64,000 nucleotides of DNA from Burkholderia sp. Bp8963 (GCF_003854275.1 NZ_QTQP01000008.1:1-64000); one strand, 5' to 3'. Counted from the stretch's first letter, positions 46,901 through 56,195 are shown. Translations and numbers: made by a program. The notes: generated by a model from the letters alone, not told the origin.

Positions 46901-47302
46901 CGCGACGCGCTGCGCGAGTTCGTAGCGCATCGCGTCGTCGGACGCGGACAGATACGCGGCGAGCCGCGGCGACGCAAGCCACGGCGCGTCGCCCTGCCCG
47001 CCGGCAAGCAGCCGGTAGCAGCGCCATACGAGGCGCTCTGGCGCGAACGGCGAACGCTTCGGCACCGTCATCACGCGGCCGATCTGCGCCCACAGCCACT
47101 GCGCGAGATAGGTGAACTCGACGTTCGCGCACACGCCGTGGCGCTCGGCGATGTCGAGTTCGAGACGGCGGCGCAGCGCCGCGCTTGGCACGATGATCTG
47201 CTGCGGCGCCCACGGCCCTTCGCGGGCCGGGAATGCGGCGAGATCGTCGAGCAGCGCATCGGCCAGCGTTTCGTGACGGTTCGAATAAAAGAGGTGGAGC
47301 AT
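43964..47302 (-). CDS. recC: Exodeoxyribonuclease V gamma subunit RecC
   Basis: 1112 residues. RecC holds the complex together and recognises Chi in the translocating strand. The protein begins MLHLFYSNRHETLADALLDDL, typical of the family, and contains IIVPSAALRRRLELDIAERHG and the GVTFSSLTSLRGLPYRVVCL block. ATG 47302 has GAGGTGGAG upstream. It heads the operon recC-recB-recD-arfB and is divergent from the FUSC gene, with a 204-base gap for both promoters. Confidence 0.96.
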   Translation of the reverse strand: MLHLFYSNRHETLADALLDDLAAFPAREGPWAPQQIIVPSAALRRRLELDIAERHGVCANVEFTYLAQWLWAQIGRVMTVPKRSPFAPERLVWRCYRLLAGGQGDAPWLASPRLAAYLSASDDAMRYELAQRVATVLDHYLTYRPEWLAAWQAGDSVLAGDGAPRGVSDAARDDERWQAALWRALLAELSDSGTPPAHRFLGEARHLDLDTVARLDWPESVSVFALPTMPPLHVALLRELSRWIDVRIYALNPCREFWFDIVTAAHAEALDAAGRLDYQEVGHPLLAEWGRQTQAQLHMLHELTESAASGDASYYVGNPAPTWLARIQNAILDLQPEADLGAPPVEHGIEVHICHSLARQLEVLHDRLLAWFDADDSLRPSDVLVAVADLAAAGPLIDAVFGTAGPGGARVPYRITGLPPSQANPVARVLLDWLALPERQVGAPELIEWLRVDAVAARYGIDAAALETVQTWLAAAGARRGLAPQASDDAAVPQPRHTFSDALARLFLGYAMPDGAAPVGAWLPIEAATGSEAELLGRLARFTDDLDGFARRVGEPHAPRAWSELFADTLARFFDSGAAHADALAGVRDALDALLAAMAEGAPEQALPAAVVRAGLAAALDDPARGGVPWGGVTFSSLTSLRGLPYRVVCLLGMDDGVLPSLARADEFDLMAVLPKLGDRQRRDDERNLFLDLLLGARDRLLIAYTGRSIRDNAPLPPAALVDELLDHLALVAAGPDAAPDDVDAARRSFVVEHPLQPFAAAYFQPDGPLFSYDAERASLATLLAAEQPGGGARDAAFFARPLPAEPVEPVAFADFERFWRHPARALLRERLGIVLADAQAELLDTEPFALDFAGSDALAERVLPLLIESGEAAARDHALRIADASPELPGGATGAVWRDQALGSLTQLAANVRRALADGAERLPFSLEVTPVWPDTEQPLFGADDAALARDAVSAPLALHGTLNRLTAAGQVIYRYARPSARDYLSAWLAHLVYCAVVPDGPRRTLWFGSGGAFELTPVAAPLAHLAPLAALFRAGRRMPLRFFPRSAWARVTDSEAKAASVWINDRVVSEADDPAIAIAWRGANPSLDEPFGTLARLVFEPLVEHLRDAS

Positions 47303-47506
47303 GAAACTGACGTCGAAGCGTCGCGCCGGCCGGGCCGGGCGAACGGAAGCACCAAGGATAGCAAACGACCGCCGCCGCGCGTATCCGCCGAACGGCCAGG
47401 GTCGGCTCATCTACGGGAGGCAAGGTCTTCGGCAGCGCGAAATACGATAGACTCGTCGCCAGTCCGGACGCCGCCCTGGCGTCGTCGTCAGCCATTCAGC
47501 CCATCG

Positions 47507-49846
47507 ATGCGCTATTCCGTCGAAATCAGAAAGTTTTTTTACAGCCAGTATTTTTTCGGCGGCCTGCGGATCGCGGTCGGCGTCTCGTTGCCGGCCGTGC
47601 TGTGCCTGATCGTGTTCCACAACCGCGAGCTCGGCTTCACGATCTCGACCGGCGCGCTCGGCGCGTGCGTCGTCGACATGCCGGGCCCGCTCAAGTACAA
47701 GCACAACGAAATGCTCGCGTGCAGCGTGATCGGCTTTCTCGCCGCGCTCGCGACGGGGCTCGCTACGCCGAACATCTTCGCGCTGTGGCTGACGATCGTG
47801 CCGCTCACGTTCGTGCTGTCGCTGATCGTCGTCTACGGCAATCGCTGGCCGCAGATCAGCTTCGCGACGCTGTTCATGATGGTGATGACGCTCGAGGAGA
47901 AGCTCACGCCGCTGCAGGCGTTCATCAATGCGGGCTGGATTCTCGCGGGCGGCCTCTGGTACACGTACTGGGCGACCGTCGTGTCGCAATGGCAGGCACG
48001 CCGGATCGAGCAGCAGGCGCTCGCCGAGAGCCTGTTCGCGTGCGCCGACTACCTGCTCGCGCGCGCGGCGTTCTACGACCTCGACGCCGATCTCGACGAG
48101 TGCTACCGCAATCTCGTCGCGAAGCAGATCACTGCGGTCGAGACGCAGGAAACCGCGCGCGACATCGTGCTGCGCAACCTGCCGAAGCTGCGGCGCGGCA
48201 AGCTCGACCCAGGCCGCGTGACGATGTACAACCTGTTCATCAACAGCGTCGACCTGCACGAGCTGTTCGTCGGCGCGCACACCGACTACCCGCTCGTGCG
48301 CAACACGTTCGGCGGCTCCGATCTCATCATTTTCTATCGCGACCTGATCCGCAAGGCGGCCGCCGACCTCGAGGAGATCGGCCTCGCGGTGCTCGAGAAC
48401 CGCGCGCCGCATTCACGGATCAGCGTGAAAGCCGAATTGCGCGCGATCGAGTACGAGATCGAGCTGATGCGCAAGAAGAACTTCCCGACCACCAACGCGG
48501 AAGCATACGCGGCGGTGCTTGCGACGTTCCGGCGCATCTGGAGCGCGACGCGCCTGATCGAGCGGATGCGGCGCAACCTGTCCGGCCGCGCCGATCCGCA
48601 GCAGACCGAGCTGAAGATCGACAAGGCGCTCACGCGCTTCCTGCAGCGCCGCCGGATGTCGCCGCTGCTGATCTTCTCGAACCTGAACATGCGCTCGCCG
48701 AGCTTCCGGCACGCGCTGCGCGTGACGATTGCGGTCGCGGTCGGCTTCTGGCTCGGGCGACTGCTGCCGCTCACCAATGCCTACTGGATCGTGATGACGA
48801 GCATCATCATCCTGAAGCCCGGCTATTCGCTGACCAAGCAGCGCAACGTGCAACGTATCGTCGGCACGCTGATCGGCTGCGCGGCGAGCCTCGCGCTGAT
48901 CTACACGGTCAAGAATCCGCACCTGCTGATCGTGATGATGTTCGGCTCGATGGTGATGAGCTACAGCCTGCTGCTGTTCAACTACGCGGCGAGCGTCGTG
49001 TTCACGTCGTCGTACGTGCTGCTGATGTTCCACCTGCTCGCGCCGGGCAACATGCGCATCATCGGCGAGCGCGCGATCGACACCGTGGTCGGCTGCATGA
49101 TCGCGATCGCCGCGAGCCGGCTGTTCCCGTACTGGGAGTACCGGCTGATGGGCAAGCTCGTCACCGACGTGCTGAGCTCGACCCGCAAGTACTTCGAGGC
49201 CGCGTGGCGCGTCGGACGCAGCGGGCGCGCGCCGGCCGTGTCCGAGGCCGCGATGCGGGGCCCCGACGGCGCGGCCGTCGTGCCGGTCGTCGCGGCCGCG
49301 GTCGAGGTGCCCGCGGCCAGCCTCGATAGCGACTACCCGTATCGCCTCGCGCGCAAGAACGTGCACATCGCGTTCGCGAACCTCGGCCAGGCATTCCAGC
49401 GGATGATGATCGAGCCGAAGGCGCACCAGCGTTTCGTGCCGGAGCTGAACGACCTGCTCGTGCAGACGCACGTGCTCGGCGCGCAGATCACGGCCGCCGC
49501 GCCGCTGATCCGCAATGCTTGCTCGGCCGACGGCGGCCCGGCCAATCCGGCCAATCCCGCCGTTCCAGCCCCGAACCACGCGGACGCGCTGCAGCGCGGC
49601 CTCGCCGCCGTGCTCGACAACCTCGAGAAGGCCGAGGCCGGCGAGCCGCCGCCCGCGCACCAGCTCGAGGCGACCCGGCAGATCACGCGCGATCTCGACG
49701 CGATGGTCGTCGCCGCCGAGCAGTCCGGCTCGGTAAGCGCCGAGCGCACGCACGACCTGAAGGTGCTCGCGCACCAGTGCAAGCAGATGCTCGCGTCGTC
49801 GCTGCTGATCCGCAAGGATGCGAGCGTGATCCGCTTGCCCGCATGA
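47507..49846 (+). CDS. FUSC-family (YccS/YhfK-like) inner membrane protein
   Basis: 779 residues from ATG 47507; the same frame is open far upstream, antisense to recC, which is artefact. There are two sets of membrane segments: about residues 10-160 (FGGLRIAVGVSLPAVLCLIV) and 400-545 (ALRVTIAVAVGFWLGRLLPL then LLLFNYAASVVFTSSYVLLM), each followed by a cytoplasmic region, the repeated FUSC layout. Relatives include efflux components such as AaeB. An accessory Ala/Pro-rich segment occurs near 590-605 and 680-695. Substrate unknown, possibly aromatic acids. Confidence 0.9.
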   Translation: MRYSVEIRKFFYSQYFFGGLRIAVGVSLPAVLCLIVFHNRELGFTISTGALGACVVDMPGPLKYKHNEMLACSVIGFLAALATGLATPNIFALWLTIVPLTFVLSLIVVYGNRWPQISFATLFMMVMTLEEKLTPLQAFINAGWILAGGLWYTYWATVVSQWQARRIEQQALAESLFACADYLLARAAFYDLDADLDECYRNLVAKQITAVETQETARDIVLRNLPKLRRGKLDPGRVTMYNLFINSVDLHELFVGAHTDYPLVRNTFGGSDLIIFYRDLIRKAAADLEEIGLAVLENRAPHSRISVKAELRAIEYEIELMRKKNFPTTNAEAYAAVLATFRRIWSATRLIERMRRNLSGRADPQQTELKIDKALTRFLQRRRMSPLLIFSNLNMRSPSFRHALRVTIAVAVGFWLGRLLPLTNAYWIVMTSIIILKPGYSLTKQRNVQRIVGTLIGCAASLALIYTVKNPHLLIVMMFGSMVMSYSLLLFNYAASVVFTSSYVLLMFHLLAPGNMRIIGERAIDTVVGCMIAIAASRLFPYWEYRLMGKLVTDVLSSTRKYFEAAWRVGRSGRAPAVSEAAMRGPDGAAVVPVVAAAVEVPAASLDSDYPYRLARKNVHIAFANLGQAFQRMMIEPKAHQRFVPELNDLLVQTHVLGAQITAAAPLIRNACSADGGPANPANPAVPAPNHADALQRGLAAVLDNLEKAEAGEPPPAHQLEATRQITRDLDAMVVAAEQSGSVSAERTHDLKVLAHQCKQMLASSLLIRKDASVIRLPA

Positions 49847-50029
49847 CGCCGCGGGGGCCCGCGGGCGCCCGCTTGCCCCCGCGCCTCTGTTCCGACGGAC
49901 CGCAACCATGCATCGCACCGGGCGGCACGCCGCCGCCCCGCTTCCCCTTGCCGCTTCCGCGCGTTGCGCCAGTCAGGGATTCCCTGATTCCGCGCGACGC
50001 GCGTCGCTTGGTATCATTCGTCCGATTTC

Positions 50030-50047
50030 AAGTTGTATAGACAACTT
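50030..50047. promoter_or_regulatory. HutC-like operator (AAGTTGT-ATAG-ACAACTT)
   Basis: Seven-base perfect arms around ATAG. The core TTGTATAGACAA matches the operator I recall for HutC, the GntR-type repressor of histidine use in enteric bacteria. It lies 61 bases upstream of the amino acid permease start. Confidence 0.6.
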
Positions 50048-50107
50048 CGATTCGACCGGACCGGCCCCGCTCGCCCGGTCCATCGCAATAACCATATCGG
50101 AGACTCG

Positions 50108-51475
50108 ATGAAGAACTTGCAGCGCCACCTGAGCGCGCGGCACATCCGCTTTCTCGCGCTGGGCTCGGCGATCGGCACCGGCCTGTTCTACGGCTCGGCG
50201 TCCGCGATCCAGCTCGCGGGCCCGGCGGTGATCCTCGCCTACATCCTCGGCGGTGCAGCCGTCTACATGGTGATGCGCGCGCTCGGCGAAATGGCCGTGC
50301 GCGAGCCCGTCGCCGGTTCGTTCGGCCATTACGCGACCGAGAACCTCGGCCCGTTCGCGGGCTTCGTCACCGGCTGGACCTATACGCTGGAAATGGTGAT
50401 CGTCGCGATCGCGGACATCACCGCGTTCGGCATCTACATGGGCTTCTGGTTTCCGGGCGTGCCGCAGTGGATCTGGGTGCTCGGCGTCGTGACGGTGATC
50501 TGCGGGCTGAACCTGTGCCACGTGAAGGTGTTCGGCGAGCTCGAGTTCTGGCTGTCGATCATCAAGGTCGGCGCGATCGTCGCCATGATCGGCGGCGGCG
50601 TCGCGATCCTCGCGACCGGCATGCATCTCGGCCACGCGGCCGACGCGCCGTCGCTCGCGAACCTGTGGAACCACGGCGGCTTCCTGCCGAACGGAATCGG
50701 CGGGCTGATCGCGTCGCTGTCGGTCGTGATCTTCGCGTACGGCGGCATCGAGGTGATCGGGATGAGCGCCGGCGAGGCGAAGGACCCCGAGCGCGTGATC
50801 CCGCGCGCGATCAACGCGGTGCCCGCGCGGATCCTGCTGTTCTACGTGCTGACGATGATCGTGCTGATGTCGATCAGCCCGTGGACGGGTGTCGGCAACG
50901 ACGGCAGCCCGTTCGTGCAGATCTTCTCGGCGCTCGGCGTGAAATCGGCTGCGACGATCCTCAACCTCGTCGTGATCAGCGCGGCGATCTCGGCGATCAA
51001 CAGCGACATCTTCGGCGCGGGCCGCATGATGTTCGGGATGGCGCAGCAAGGCCAGGCGCCGCGCGTGCTGATGTCGACGTCGCGCCACGGCGTGCCGTGG
51101 GTCACGGTGCTCGTGATGGCCGGCGCGCTGTTCGTCGGCGTGCTGCTCAACTACCTGATGCCGAAGGACGTGTTCCTGGTGGTCGCGGCGATCGCGACGT
51201 TCGCGACGGTGTGGGTGTGGCTGATGATCCTGCTGTCGCAGGTCGCGATGCGGCGGCGCCTGCCGGCAGCCGAAGTCGCGGCATTGAAGTTCAAGGTGCC
51301 GCTGTGGCCGGTCGCGCCGGCGCTGACGATCGCGTTCATGGGCCTCGTGATCGTGATGCTCGGCTGGTTCGACGACACGCGCATCGCGCTGTATGTCGGC
51401 GCCGCGTGGCTCGTGCTGCTCGCGGCCGTCTTCTTCGTCCGGATCCGCCCGAAATTCGCTCCTGCGTCACGTTGA
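50108..51475 (+). CDS. Amino acid permease, ProY/HutT-like (APC family)
   Basis: 455 residues with 12 predicted membrane segments. It aligns by eye almost end to end with E. coli Pro[28 protein letters not shown]-type loop, [76 protein letters not shown] 50108 follows CGGAGA. ProY-like permeases in pseudomonads act as histidine transporters (HutT), and the HutC-like operator upstream supports histidine here. The hut genes are not in the window. Proline transport is the alternative. Confidence 0.93.
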   Translation: MKNLQRHLSARHIRFLALGSAIGTGLFYGSASAIQLAGPAVILAYILGGAAVYMVMRALGEMAVREPVAGSFGHYATENLGPFAGFVTGWTYTLEMVIVAIADITAFGIYMGFWFPGVPQWIWVLGVVTVICGLNLCHVKVFGELEFWLSIIKVGAIVAMIGGGVAILATGMHLGHAADAPSLANLWNHGGFLPNGIGGLIASLSVVIFAYGGIEVIGMSAGEAKDPERVIPRAINAVPARILLFYVLTMIVLMSISPWTGVGNDGSPFVQIFSALGVKSAATILNLVVISAAISAINSDIFGAGRMMFGMAQQGQAPRVLMSTSRHGVPWVTVLVMAGALFVGVLLNYLMPKDVFLVVAAIATFATVWVWLMILLSQVAMRRRLPAAEVAALKFKVPLWPVAPALTIAFMGLVIVMLGWFDDTRIALYVGAAWLVLLAAVFFVRIRPKFAPASR

Positions 51476-51649
51476 CGCAAACGCGCGGCGCGCCGACTCC
51501 GGTGCCCGCGCGTCGCTTCTGTCGGGGCCGGACCGGTCCCGGGCACGCGAATCCCGCCGCTCCCGGCCGGATTCGCGTTGTTGTTTCGGTGGTCCGGTAG
51601 CCCGACAGTCCGGCGGCTCGACGCGTCTCGCGCGTGCGCCGCCGCGACG

Positions 51650-51814
51650 TCAGTGCGCGGTCGACGCGCTCGTCGCTTCGGCCGGATGGGCCTCGTCGTA
51701 CGCGCGCTTCTCCGAGATCGCGTTGTACAGGATCGTCCCGATCACGATCGACACGGCCACGACGATCAGGATGCCCACGTTGCGTACCGGATTCTTCTTG
51801 CGCTGATCGTTCAT
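51650..51814 (-). CDS. Small single-span membrane protein
   Basis: 54 residues from ATG 51814: a basic N-terminus (NDQRKKNPVRN), one membrane helix (VGILIVVAVSIVIGTILYNA) and a short acidic/Ser-rich tail. The frame extends to 51946, but that would prefix sequence with no conserved look; another ATG is at 51841. No family recognised. It lies between the permease and the iron uptake operon and is divergent from the latter. Confidence 0.65.
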   Translation of the reverse strand: MNDQRKKNPVRNVGILIVVAVSIVIGTILYNAISEKRAYDEAHPAEATSASTAH

Positions 51815-51946
51815 GGTGCGGCCCTGCTCCGTCAAATTCATCGAAGCGGGCATTTTACGCGCTTGCGCGCACCTTGCCGAAACTCTCCCTTCGCGCTCCG
51901 TCCCCCCTTCTACACACGCCTGCCAGGGCTCGCCGCAAGCTTTCAT

Positions 51947-51976
51947 TTGATAATCGTTCCCATTTCGATCTAGAAT
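51947..51976 (+). promoter_or_regulatory. Promoter of the iron ABC operon
   Basis: TTGATA and TAGAAT are separated by 18 bases; transcription would start near 51983. It is overlapped by the Fur box. Confidence 0.65.
51948..51967 (+). promoter_or_regulatory. Fur box
   Basis: TGATAATCGTTCCCATTTCG keeps the GATAAT and CATT parts of the Fur consensus and lies across the -35 element, about 100 bases before the binding protein start. Repression by Fe-Fur is expected. Confidence 0.7.
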
Positions 51977-52068
51977 CCGAAATCTTTCATTGTGTAATGT
52001 TCCGGGTTGCTCGAGCGGCAGGCGCGCCCCGGAACACCCATTAGCCCGCCTGCCTCATCGGAGCCTCC

Positions 52069-53112
52069 ATGTCGCCTTCGCGCACCCGCCTGCTTCCGCT
52101 CGTCAGCGCCCTCGCCGTGTCCACCGCCGCGTTCGCGCCGCTTGCCCATGCCGCCGACGAAGTCAGCCTGTACACCACCCGCGAGCCGAAGCTGATCCAG
52201 CCGCTCATCGACGCGTTCACGAAACAGAGCGGCGTCAAGGTCAACACCGTGTTCGTGAAGGACGGCCTGCTCGAACGCGTGAAGGCGGAAGGCGGCCAGT
52301 CGCCGGCCGACGTGCTGATGACGGTCGACATCGGCAACCTGCTCGACCTCGTCGACGGCGGGCTCACGCAGCCGGTCCGCTCGAAGGCGCTCGACGACGC
52401 GATTCCCGCGAACCTGCGCGGCGCGCAGGGCGACTGGTACGCGCTGTCGCTGCGCGACCGCGTGCTGTACGTCGAGAAGGACCTGAAGGTCGACGCGTTC
52501 CGCTACGAAGATCTCGCCGATCCGAAATGGAAAGGCAAGGTGTGCATCCGCTCGGGCCAGCATCCGTACAACACTGCGCTCGTCGCCGCGATGATCGCGC
52601 ACGACGGCGAGGCCGCCACCGAGAAGTGGCTGCGCGGCGTGAAGGCAAACCTCGCGCGCAAGGCGACAGGCGGCGACCGCGACGTCGCACGCGACATCCT
52701 CGGCGGCATCTGCGACGTCGGGCTCGCGAACGCGTACTACGTCGGCCACATGAAGAACGCCGAGCCTGGCTCCGACGCGCGCAAATGGGGCGACGCGATC
52801 AAGGTCGTGCGGCCGACCTTCGCGAACGAAAAGAGCGGCGGCACGCACGTGAACATCAGCGGCGCGGCGGTCGCGAAGCACGCGCCGCACAAGGCCAACG
52901 CGGTCAGGCTGCTCGAATACCTCGTATCGCCCGACGCGCAGACGCTGTACGCGCAGGCGAACTACGAGTATCCGGTGCGTGCGAACGTGAAGCTCGACCC
53001 GGTCGTCGCGAGCTTCGGCCCGCTGAAGGTCGATCCGCTGCCGCTCGCGGAGATCGCGAAGTATCGCAAGCAGGCAAGCCAGCTCGTCGACAAGGTCGGC
53101 TTTGACAACTGA
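52069..53112 (+). CDS. fbpA: Fe(III) ABC transporter substrate-binding protein (FbpA/FutA type)
   Basis: 347 residues with a signal peptide (cleavage after AHA, near residue 28). It binds ferric iron in the periplasm for transport by the next two proteins. The start of the mature chain, DEVSLYTTREPKLIQPLIDAF, and the ligand region GLANAYYVGHM, with adjacent tyrosines, match FbpA/FutA. A conserved VYS-like pattern and SGGTHVNISGAAV follow. A Fur box and promoter lie upstream. Its stop codon overlaps the start of the permease gene. Confidence 0.93.
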   Translation: MSPSRTRLLPLVSALAVSTAAFAPLAHAADEVSLYTTREPKLIQPLIDAFTKQSGVKVNTVFVKDGLLERVKAEGGQSPADVLMTVDIGNLLDLVDGGLTQPVRSKALDDAIPANLRGAQGDWYALSLRDRVLYVEKDLKVDAFRYEDLADPKWKGKVCIRSGQHPYNTALVAAMIAHDGEAATEKWLRGVKANLARKATGGDRDVARDILGGICDVGLANAYYVGHMKNAEPGSDARKWGDAIKVVRPTFANEKSGGTHVNISGAAVAKHAPHKANAVRLLEYLVSPDAQTLYAQANYEYPVRANVKLDPVVASFGPLKVDPLPLAEIAKYRKQASQLVDKVGFDN

Positions 53113-54835
53113 CACAACTGGCCCGACTGCCCCAACTGCCCCGACCGACGCGTCGTTCGCGCGCGCGCGTCGCCTGCGGCGGGCGCCGCGCGTGAAGGGC
53201 GGCATCTGGCTCGTCGCGGCGCTCGTGATCGCCGCGGCAGTCGCGGCGCCGCTCGCGACGCTGATCTGCGCCGCGCTCGACGCAGATTTCGCACACTGGC
53301 GTCACCTCGCCGAATTCGTGCTGCCGCAGGCGCTCGCGAACACGCTGCTGCTGCTCGCGGGCGTCGGCGCGATCGTCACGGCCGTCGGCACCGGCTGCGC
53401 GTGGCTCGTCACCGCGTACGACTTCCCGGGGCGCCGCGCGCTGACCTGGGCGCTGCTGCTGCCGCTCGCGGTGCCGACCTACATCGTCGCGTTCGCGTAT
53501 CTCGACCTGCTGCACCCGATCGGCCCCGTGCAGGGCGCGATCCGCTGGCTGCTCGGCTTCGACAGCCCGCGCCAGTTCCGGCTGCCCGACCTGCGCTCGC
53601 TGCCCGGCGCGATCTTCGTGCTCGGCTTCGTGCTGTATCCGTATGTCTACCTGAGCACGCGCGCGATGTTCGTCACGCAGTCCGCGAGCCTGCTCGAAGC
53701 CGCGCGCACGCTCGGCGCGGGACGCGTCGCGACGTTCTGGCGCGTCGTCGTGCCGCTCGCGCGGCCCGCGATCGCGGTCGGTGCGAGCCTCGCGCTGCTC
53801 GAGACGCTGAACGACATCGGCGCGTCCGAGTTTCTCGGCGTGCAGACGCTGACGGTATCCGTCTATACGACGTGGATCACGCGCTCCGATCTCGCCGGCG
53901 CCGCGCAGATCGCGCTCGCGATGCTCGCGATCGTCGTCGGCATGATCGCGCTCGAACGCTACGGGCGCCGCCGCCAGCGCTATACGCACGGCCGGCGCAT
54001 GCGGCCGATCGCGCCGCGCCGCCTGACGGGCCCGGCCGCGTGGAGCGCCGCCACGCTCGGCTGGCTGCCGGTGCTGCTCGGCTTCGGCGCGCCGGCCGCG
54101 TATCTCGCGGTCGAAACGGCCAAGCGGCTCCATCTCGTCGGCGGCGTGTCCGCGCAGTTGCTGACGGGGCTCGCGAACACGCTGACGGTCGCGCTCGCCG
54201 CCACCGCGGCGACGCTCGCATGCGGGCTGATCGTCGCTTGGGCCGCGCGCACACAACGTGACAGCAGCGGCAGCGGCGGTGGCGCGGGCACAGGCCCGGC
54301 GCGCGTCTGCGCACGGATCGCGAGCCTCGGCTACGCGGTGCCCGGCACCGTGCTCGCGATCGGGCTGCTGCTGCCGTTCGCGGCCGCCGACCGCGCGATC
54401 GGCGCGCTGCTCGGCCGCGACGGGCTGATCCTGATGGGGTCGGTCGGCGCGCTCGTGATCGCGTACACGGTGCGCTTCCTCGCGATCTCGGCGGGCAGCA
54501 TCGAAGCGGGCCTCGCGCGCATCCCGCCATCGCTCGAACAGGCGGCCCGCTCGCTCGGCGAGACCGCGGGCGGCACGCTGCGGCGCGTGCACCTGCCGCT
54601 GCTGCGGCCCGCGATGACGACGAGCGCGCTGCTGGTGTTCGTCGACGCGATGAAGGAATTACCGGCGACGCTGCTGCTGCGCCCGCTGAACTTCGACACG
54701 CTCGCGACCTGGCTGTACGCGGAGGCCGCGCGCGGCACCTACGAGGAAGGCGCGGTCGCCGCGTTCGCGATCGTGCTCGCGGGGCTCGTGCCCGTGATCC
54801 TGCTCGCCCGCACCCGTCACAAGATCGGATCCTGA
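53102..54835 (+). CDS. fbpB: Fe(III) ABC transporter permease (fused two-domain type)
   Basis: 577 residues containing two homologous permease halves with about 12 membrane segments: EAA loops EAARTLGAGRVATFWRVVVP near residue 200 and EQAARSLGETAGGTLRRVHL near 480. The start used is TTG 53102, which overlaps the end of the binding protein gene by 11 bases; a GTG at 53192 is an alternative that would remove a 30-residue Thr/Pro-rich leader. The product forms the whole inner-membrane channel of the FbpABC system. Confidence 0.9.
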   Translation: MTTDTTGPTAPTAPTDASFARARRLRRAPRVKGGIWLVAALVIAAAVAAPLATLICAALDADFAHWRHLAEFVLPQALANTLLLLAGVGAIVTAVGTGCAWLVTAYDFPGRRALTWALLLPLAVPTYIVAFAYLDLLHPIGPVQGAIRWLLGFDSPRQFRLPDLRSLPGAIFVLGFVLYPYVYLSTRAMFVTQSASLLEAARTLGAGRVATFWRVVVPLARPAIAVGASLALLETLNDIGASEFLGVQTLTVSVYTTWITRSDLAGAAQIALAMLAIVVGMIALERYGRRRQRYTHGRRMRPIAPRRLTGPAAWSAATLGWLPVLLGFGAPAAYLAVETAKRLHLVGGVSAQLLTGLANTLTVALAATAATLACGLIVAWAARTQRDSSGSGGGAGTGPARVCARIASLGYAVPGTVLAIGLLLPFAAADRAIGALLGRDGLILMGSVGALVIAYTVRFLAISAGSIEAGLARIPPSLEQAARSLGETAGGTLRRVHLPLLRPAMTTSALLVFVDAMKELPATLLLRPLNFDTLATWLYAEAARGTYEEGAVAAFAIVLAGLVPVILLARTRHKIGS

Positions 54836-54839
54836 CATC

Positions 54840-55631
54840 ATGAACCTGCTCGAACTCGACGCCCTCTGCGTCGCCTACGACACACCCCACGGCCGCCGCA
54901 CGGTGGTCGACGCGCTGAGCCTCGCGCTGCCCCGCGGCGACATCGGCTGCCTGCTCGGCGCGTCCGGCTGCGGCAAGACGACCGTGCTGCGCGCGATCGC
55001 CGGTTTCGAGCCGGTGCGCGCGGGCCGCATCGTGCTCGACGGCGCGCCCGTCGCGTCGCCGTCCATCGACGTGCCGCCCGAGCGGCGGCGCATCGGCATG
55101 ATGTTCCAGGACTACGCGCTGTTCCCGCACCTGAGCGCCGCGGACAACGTCGCGTTCGGCCTGCGGCGGCAGCCGGCCGCCGAACGGCGCGCGCGCGTCG
55201 CCGAGATGCTCGAACTCGTCGGCCTCGCCGATGCCGCGGGTGCCTATCCGCACGAACTGTCCGGCGGCCAGCAACAGCGCGTCGCGCTCGCCCGCGCGCT
55301 CGCGCCGTCGCCGGAACTGCTGCTGCTCGACGAGCCGTTCTCGAACCTCGACGTCGATACGCGCGAGCGGCTCGCGTTCGAATTGCGCGACATCCTGAAG
55401 CGCACGGGCCACACGGCGATTCTCGTCACGCACAACCAGGCCGAAGCGTTCGCGATTGCCGACCGGATCGGCGTGATGCAGCACGGGCGGCTTGCGCAAT
55501 GGGACACGCCGTACGCGCTGCATCATCATCCGGCGAGCGCATTCGTCGCCGACTTCGTGCGCCGCGACGCGCTCGCCGACGAACGCGCCCGTGCGCTCGC
55601 GCGCGGCGCCGAAGCCGCACTGCACCGCTGA
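54840..55631 (+). CDS. fbpC: Fe(III) ABC transporter ATP-binding protein
   Basis: 263 residues. Walker A GASGCGKT (40-47), Q-loop MMFQDYALFPHLS, signature LSGGQQQRVALARAL, Walker B LLLDEPFSNLD and H-loop LVTHNQAEAFAIADRIGVM. It is shorter than FbpC of Neisseria because the C-terminal regulatory domain is nearly absent. The ATG begins four bases after the permease stop; the trio is one Fur-controlled operon. Confidence 0.93.
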   Translation: MNLLELDALCVAYDTPHGRRTVVDALSLALPRGDIGCLLGASGCGKTTVLRAIAGFEPVRAGRIVLDGAPVASPSIDVPPERRRIGMMFQDYALFPHLSAADNVAFGLRRQPAAERRARVAEMLELVGLADAAGAYPHELSGGQQQRVALARALAPSPELLLLDEPFSNLDVDTRERLAFELRDILKRTGHTAILVTHNQAEAFAIADRIGVMQHGRLAQWDTPYALHHHPASAFVADFVRRDALADERARALARGAEAALHR

Positions 55632-55690
55632 CGGTGCCCCGCACGCCGCAGGCGAGGCACCGCGCACTGCGGCAGCCATCACACCGCGCG

Positions 55691-56161
55691 CTATGCGGGT
55701 TCGGCAACGTCGCGCACGGGCAGCGCGGTCGAATACTTGATCTGCTCCATCGCGAACGACGAACTGACGTCGAACAACGGCACCGCGCGGATCAGCTGCT
55801 TGTACACGCGATCGTAGTCGTCGATGCCGGCCACCACGACGCGCAGCAGGTAATCGGTCTCGCCGCTCATCCGATAGACCTCGACCACTTCCGGCATGTC
55901 GCGCACCGCCTGCGTGAAGCGCTGCGCCCACTCCTCGGTGTGCTGATTGGTGCGCACGGCGACGAACACCGTCGTGCCGACGCCGAGCTTGCGCGGATCG
56001 CAGAGCGCCACCTGCGCGCGGATCGCGCCGGTTTCCTTCAGCCGCTGCACGCGCTTCCAGCACGGCGTCTGCGACAGGTTCACGCGTTGCGCGAGCTCCG
56101 CGATCGGCAGCGTGGCATCCGCCTGCAGCAGCTCGAGCAGCTTGCGATCGATGGCATCCAT
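55691..56161 (-). CDS. Lrp/AsnC-family transcriptional regulator
   Basis: 156 residues from ATG 56161 (GGAGGGG upstream); the frame extends to 56260 but MDAIDRKLLELLQADATLPI is the standard Lrp opening. The helix-turn-helix is IAELAQRVNLSQTPCWKRVQ (about 21-40), followed by the RAM ligand domain (VVEVYRMSGETDYLLRVVVA). It lies next to, and convergent with, the iron operon but probably controls amino acid genes elsewhere and itself, given the Lrp box directly upstream. Confidence 0.94.
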   Translation of the reverse strand: MDAIDRKLLELLQADATLPIAELAQRVNLSQTPCWKRVQRLKETGAIRAQVALCDPRKLGVGTTVFVAVRTNQHTEEWAQRFTQAVRDMPEVVEVYRMSGETDYLLRVVVAGIDDYDRVYKQLIRAVPLFDVSSSFAMEQIKYSTALPVRDVAEPA

Positions 56162-56180
56162 TTCCCCGGCCCCTCCTGGA

Positions 56181-56195
56181 TAGAAAATTGTTCTA
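56181..56195. promoter_or_regulatory. Near-consensus Lrp box
   Basis: TAGAAAATTGTTCTA matches 14 of 15 positions of the E. coli Lrp consensus YAGHAWATTWTDCTR. It lies 20 bases upstream of the Lrp-type gene start, so autoregulation is likely. Confidence 0.75.

Noticed and set aside
43982-47506. Open plus-strand frame of about 1175 codons antisense to recC, continuous with the FUSC gene
   Set aside because: Translation is Arg/Ala/Glu-rich with no domain, as expected for the complement of a high-GC gene. The real start is ATG 47507, where the FUSC homology begins.
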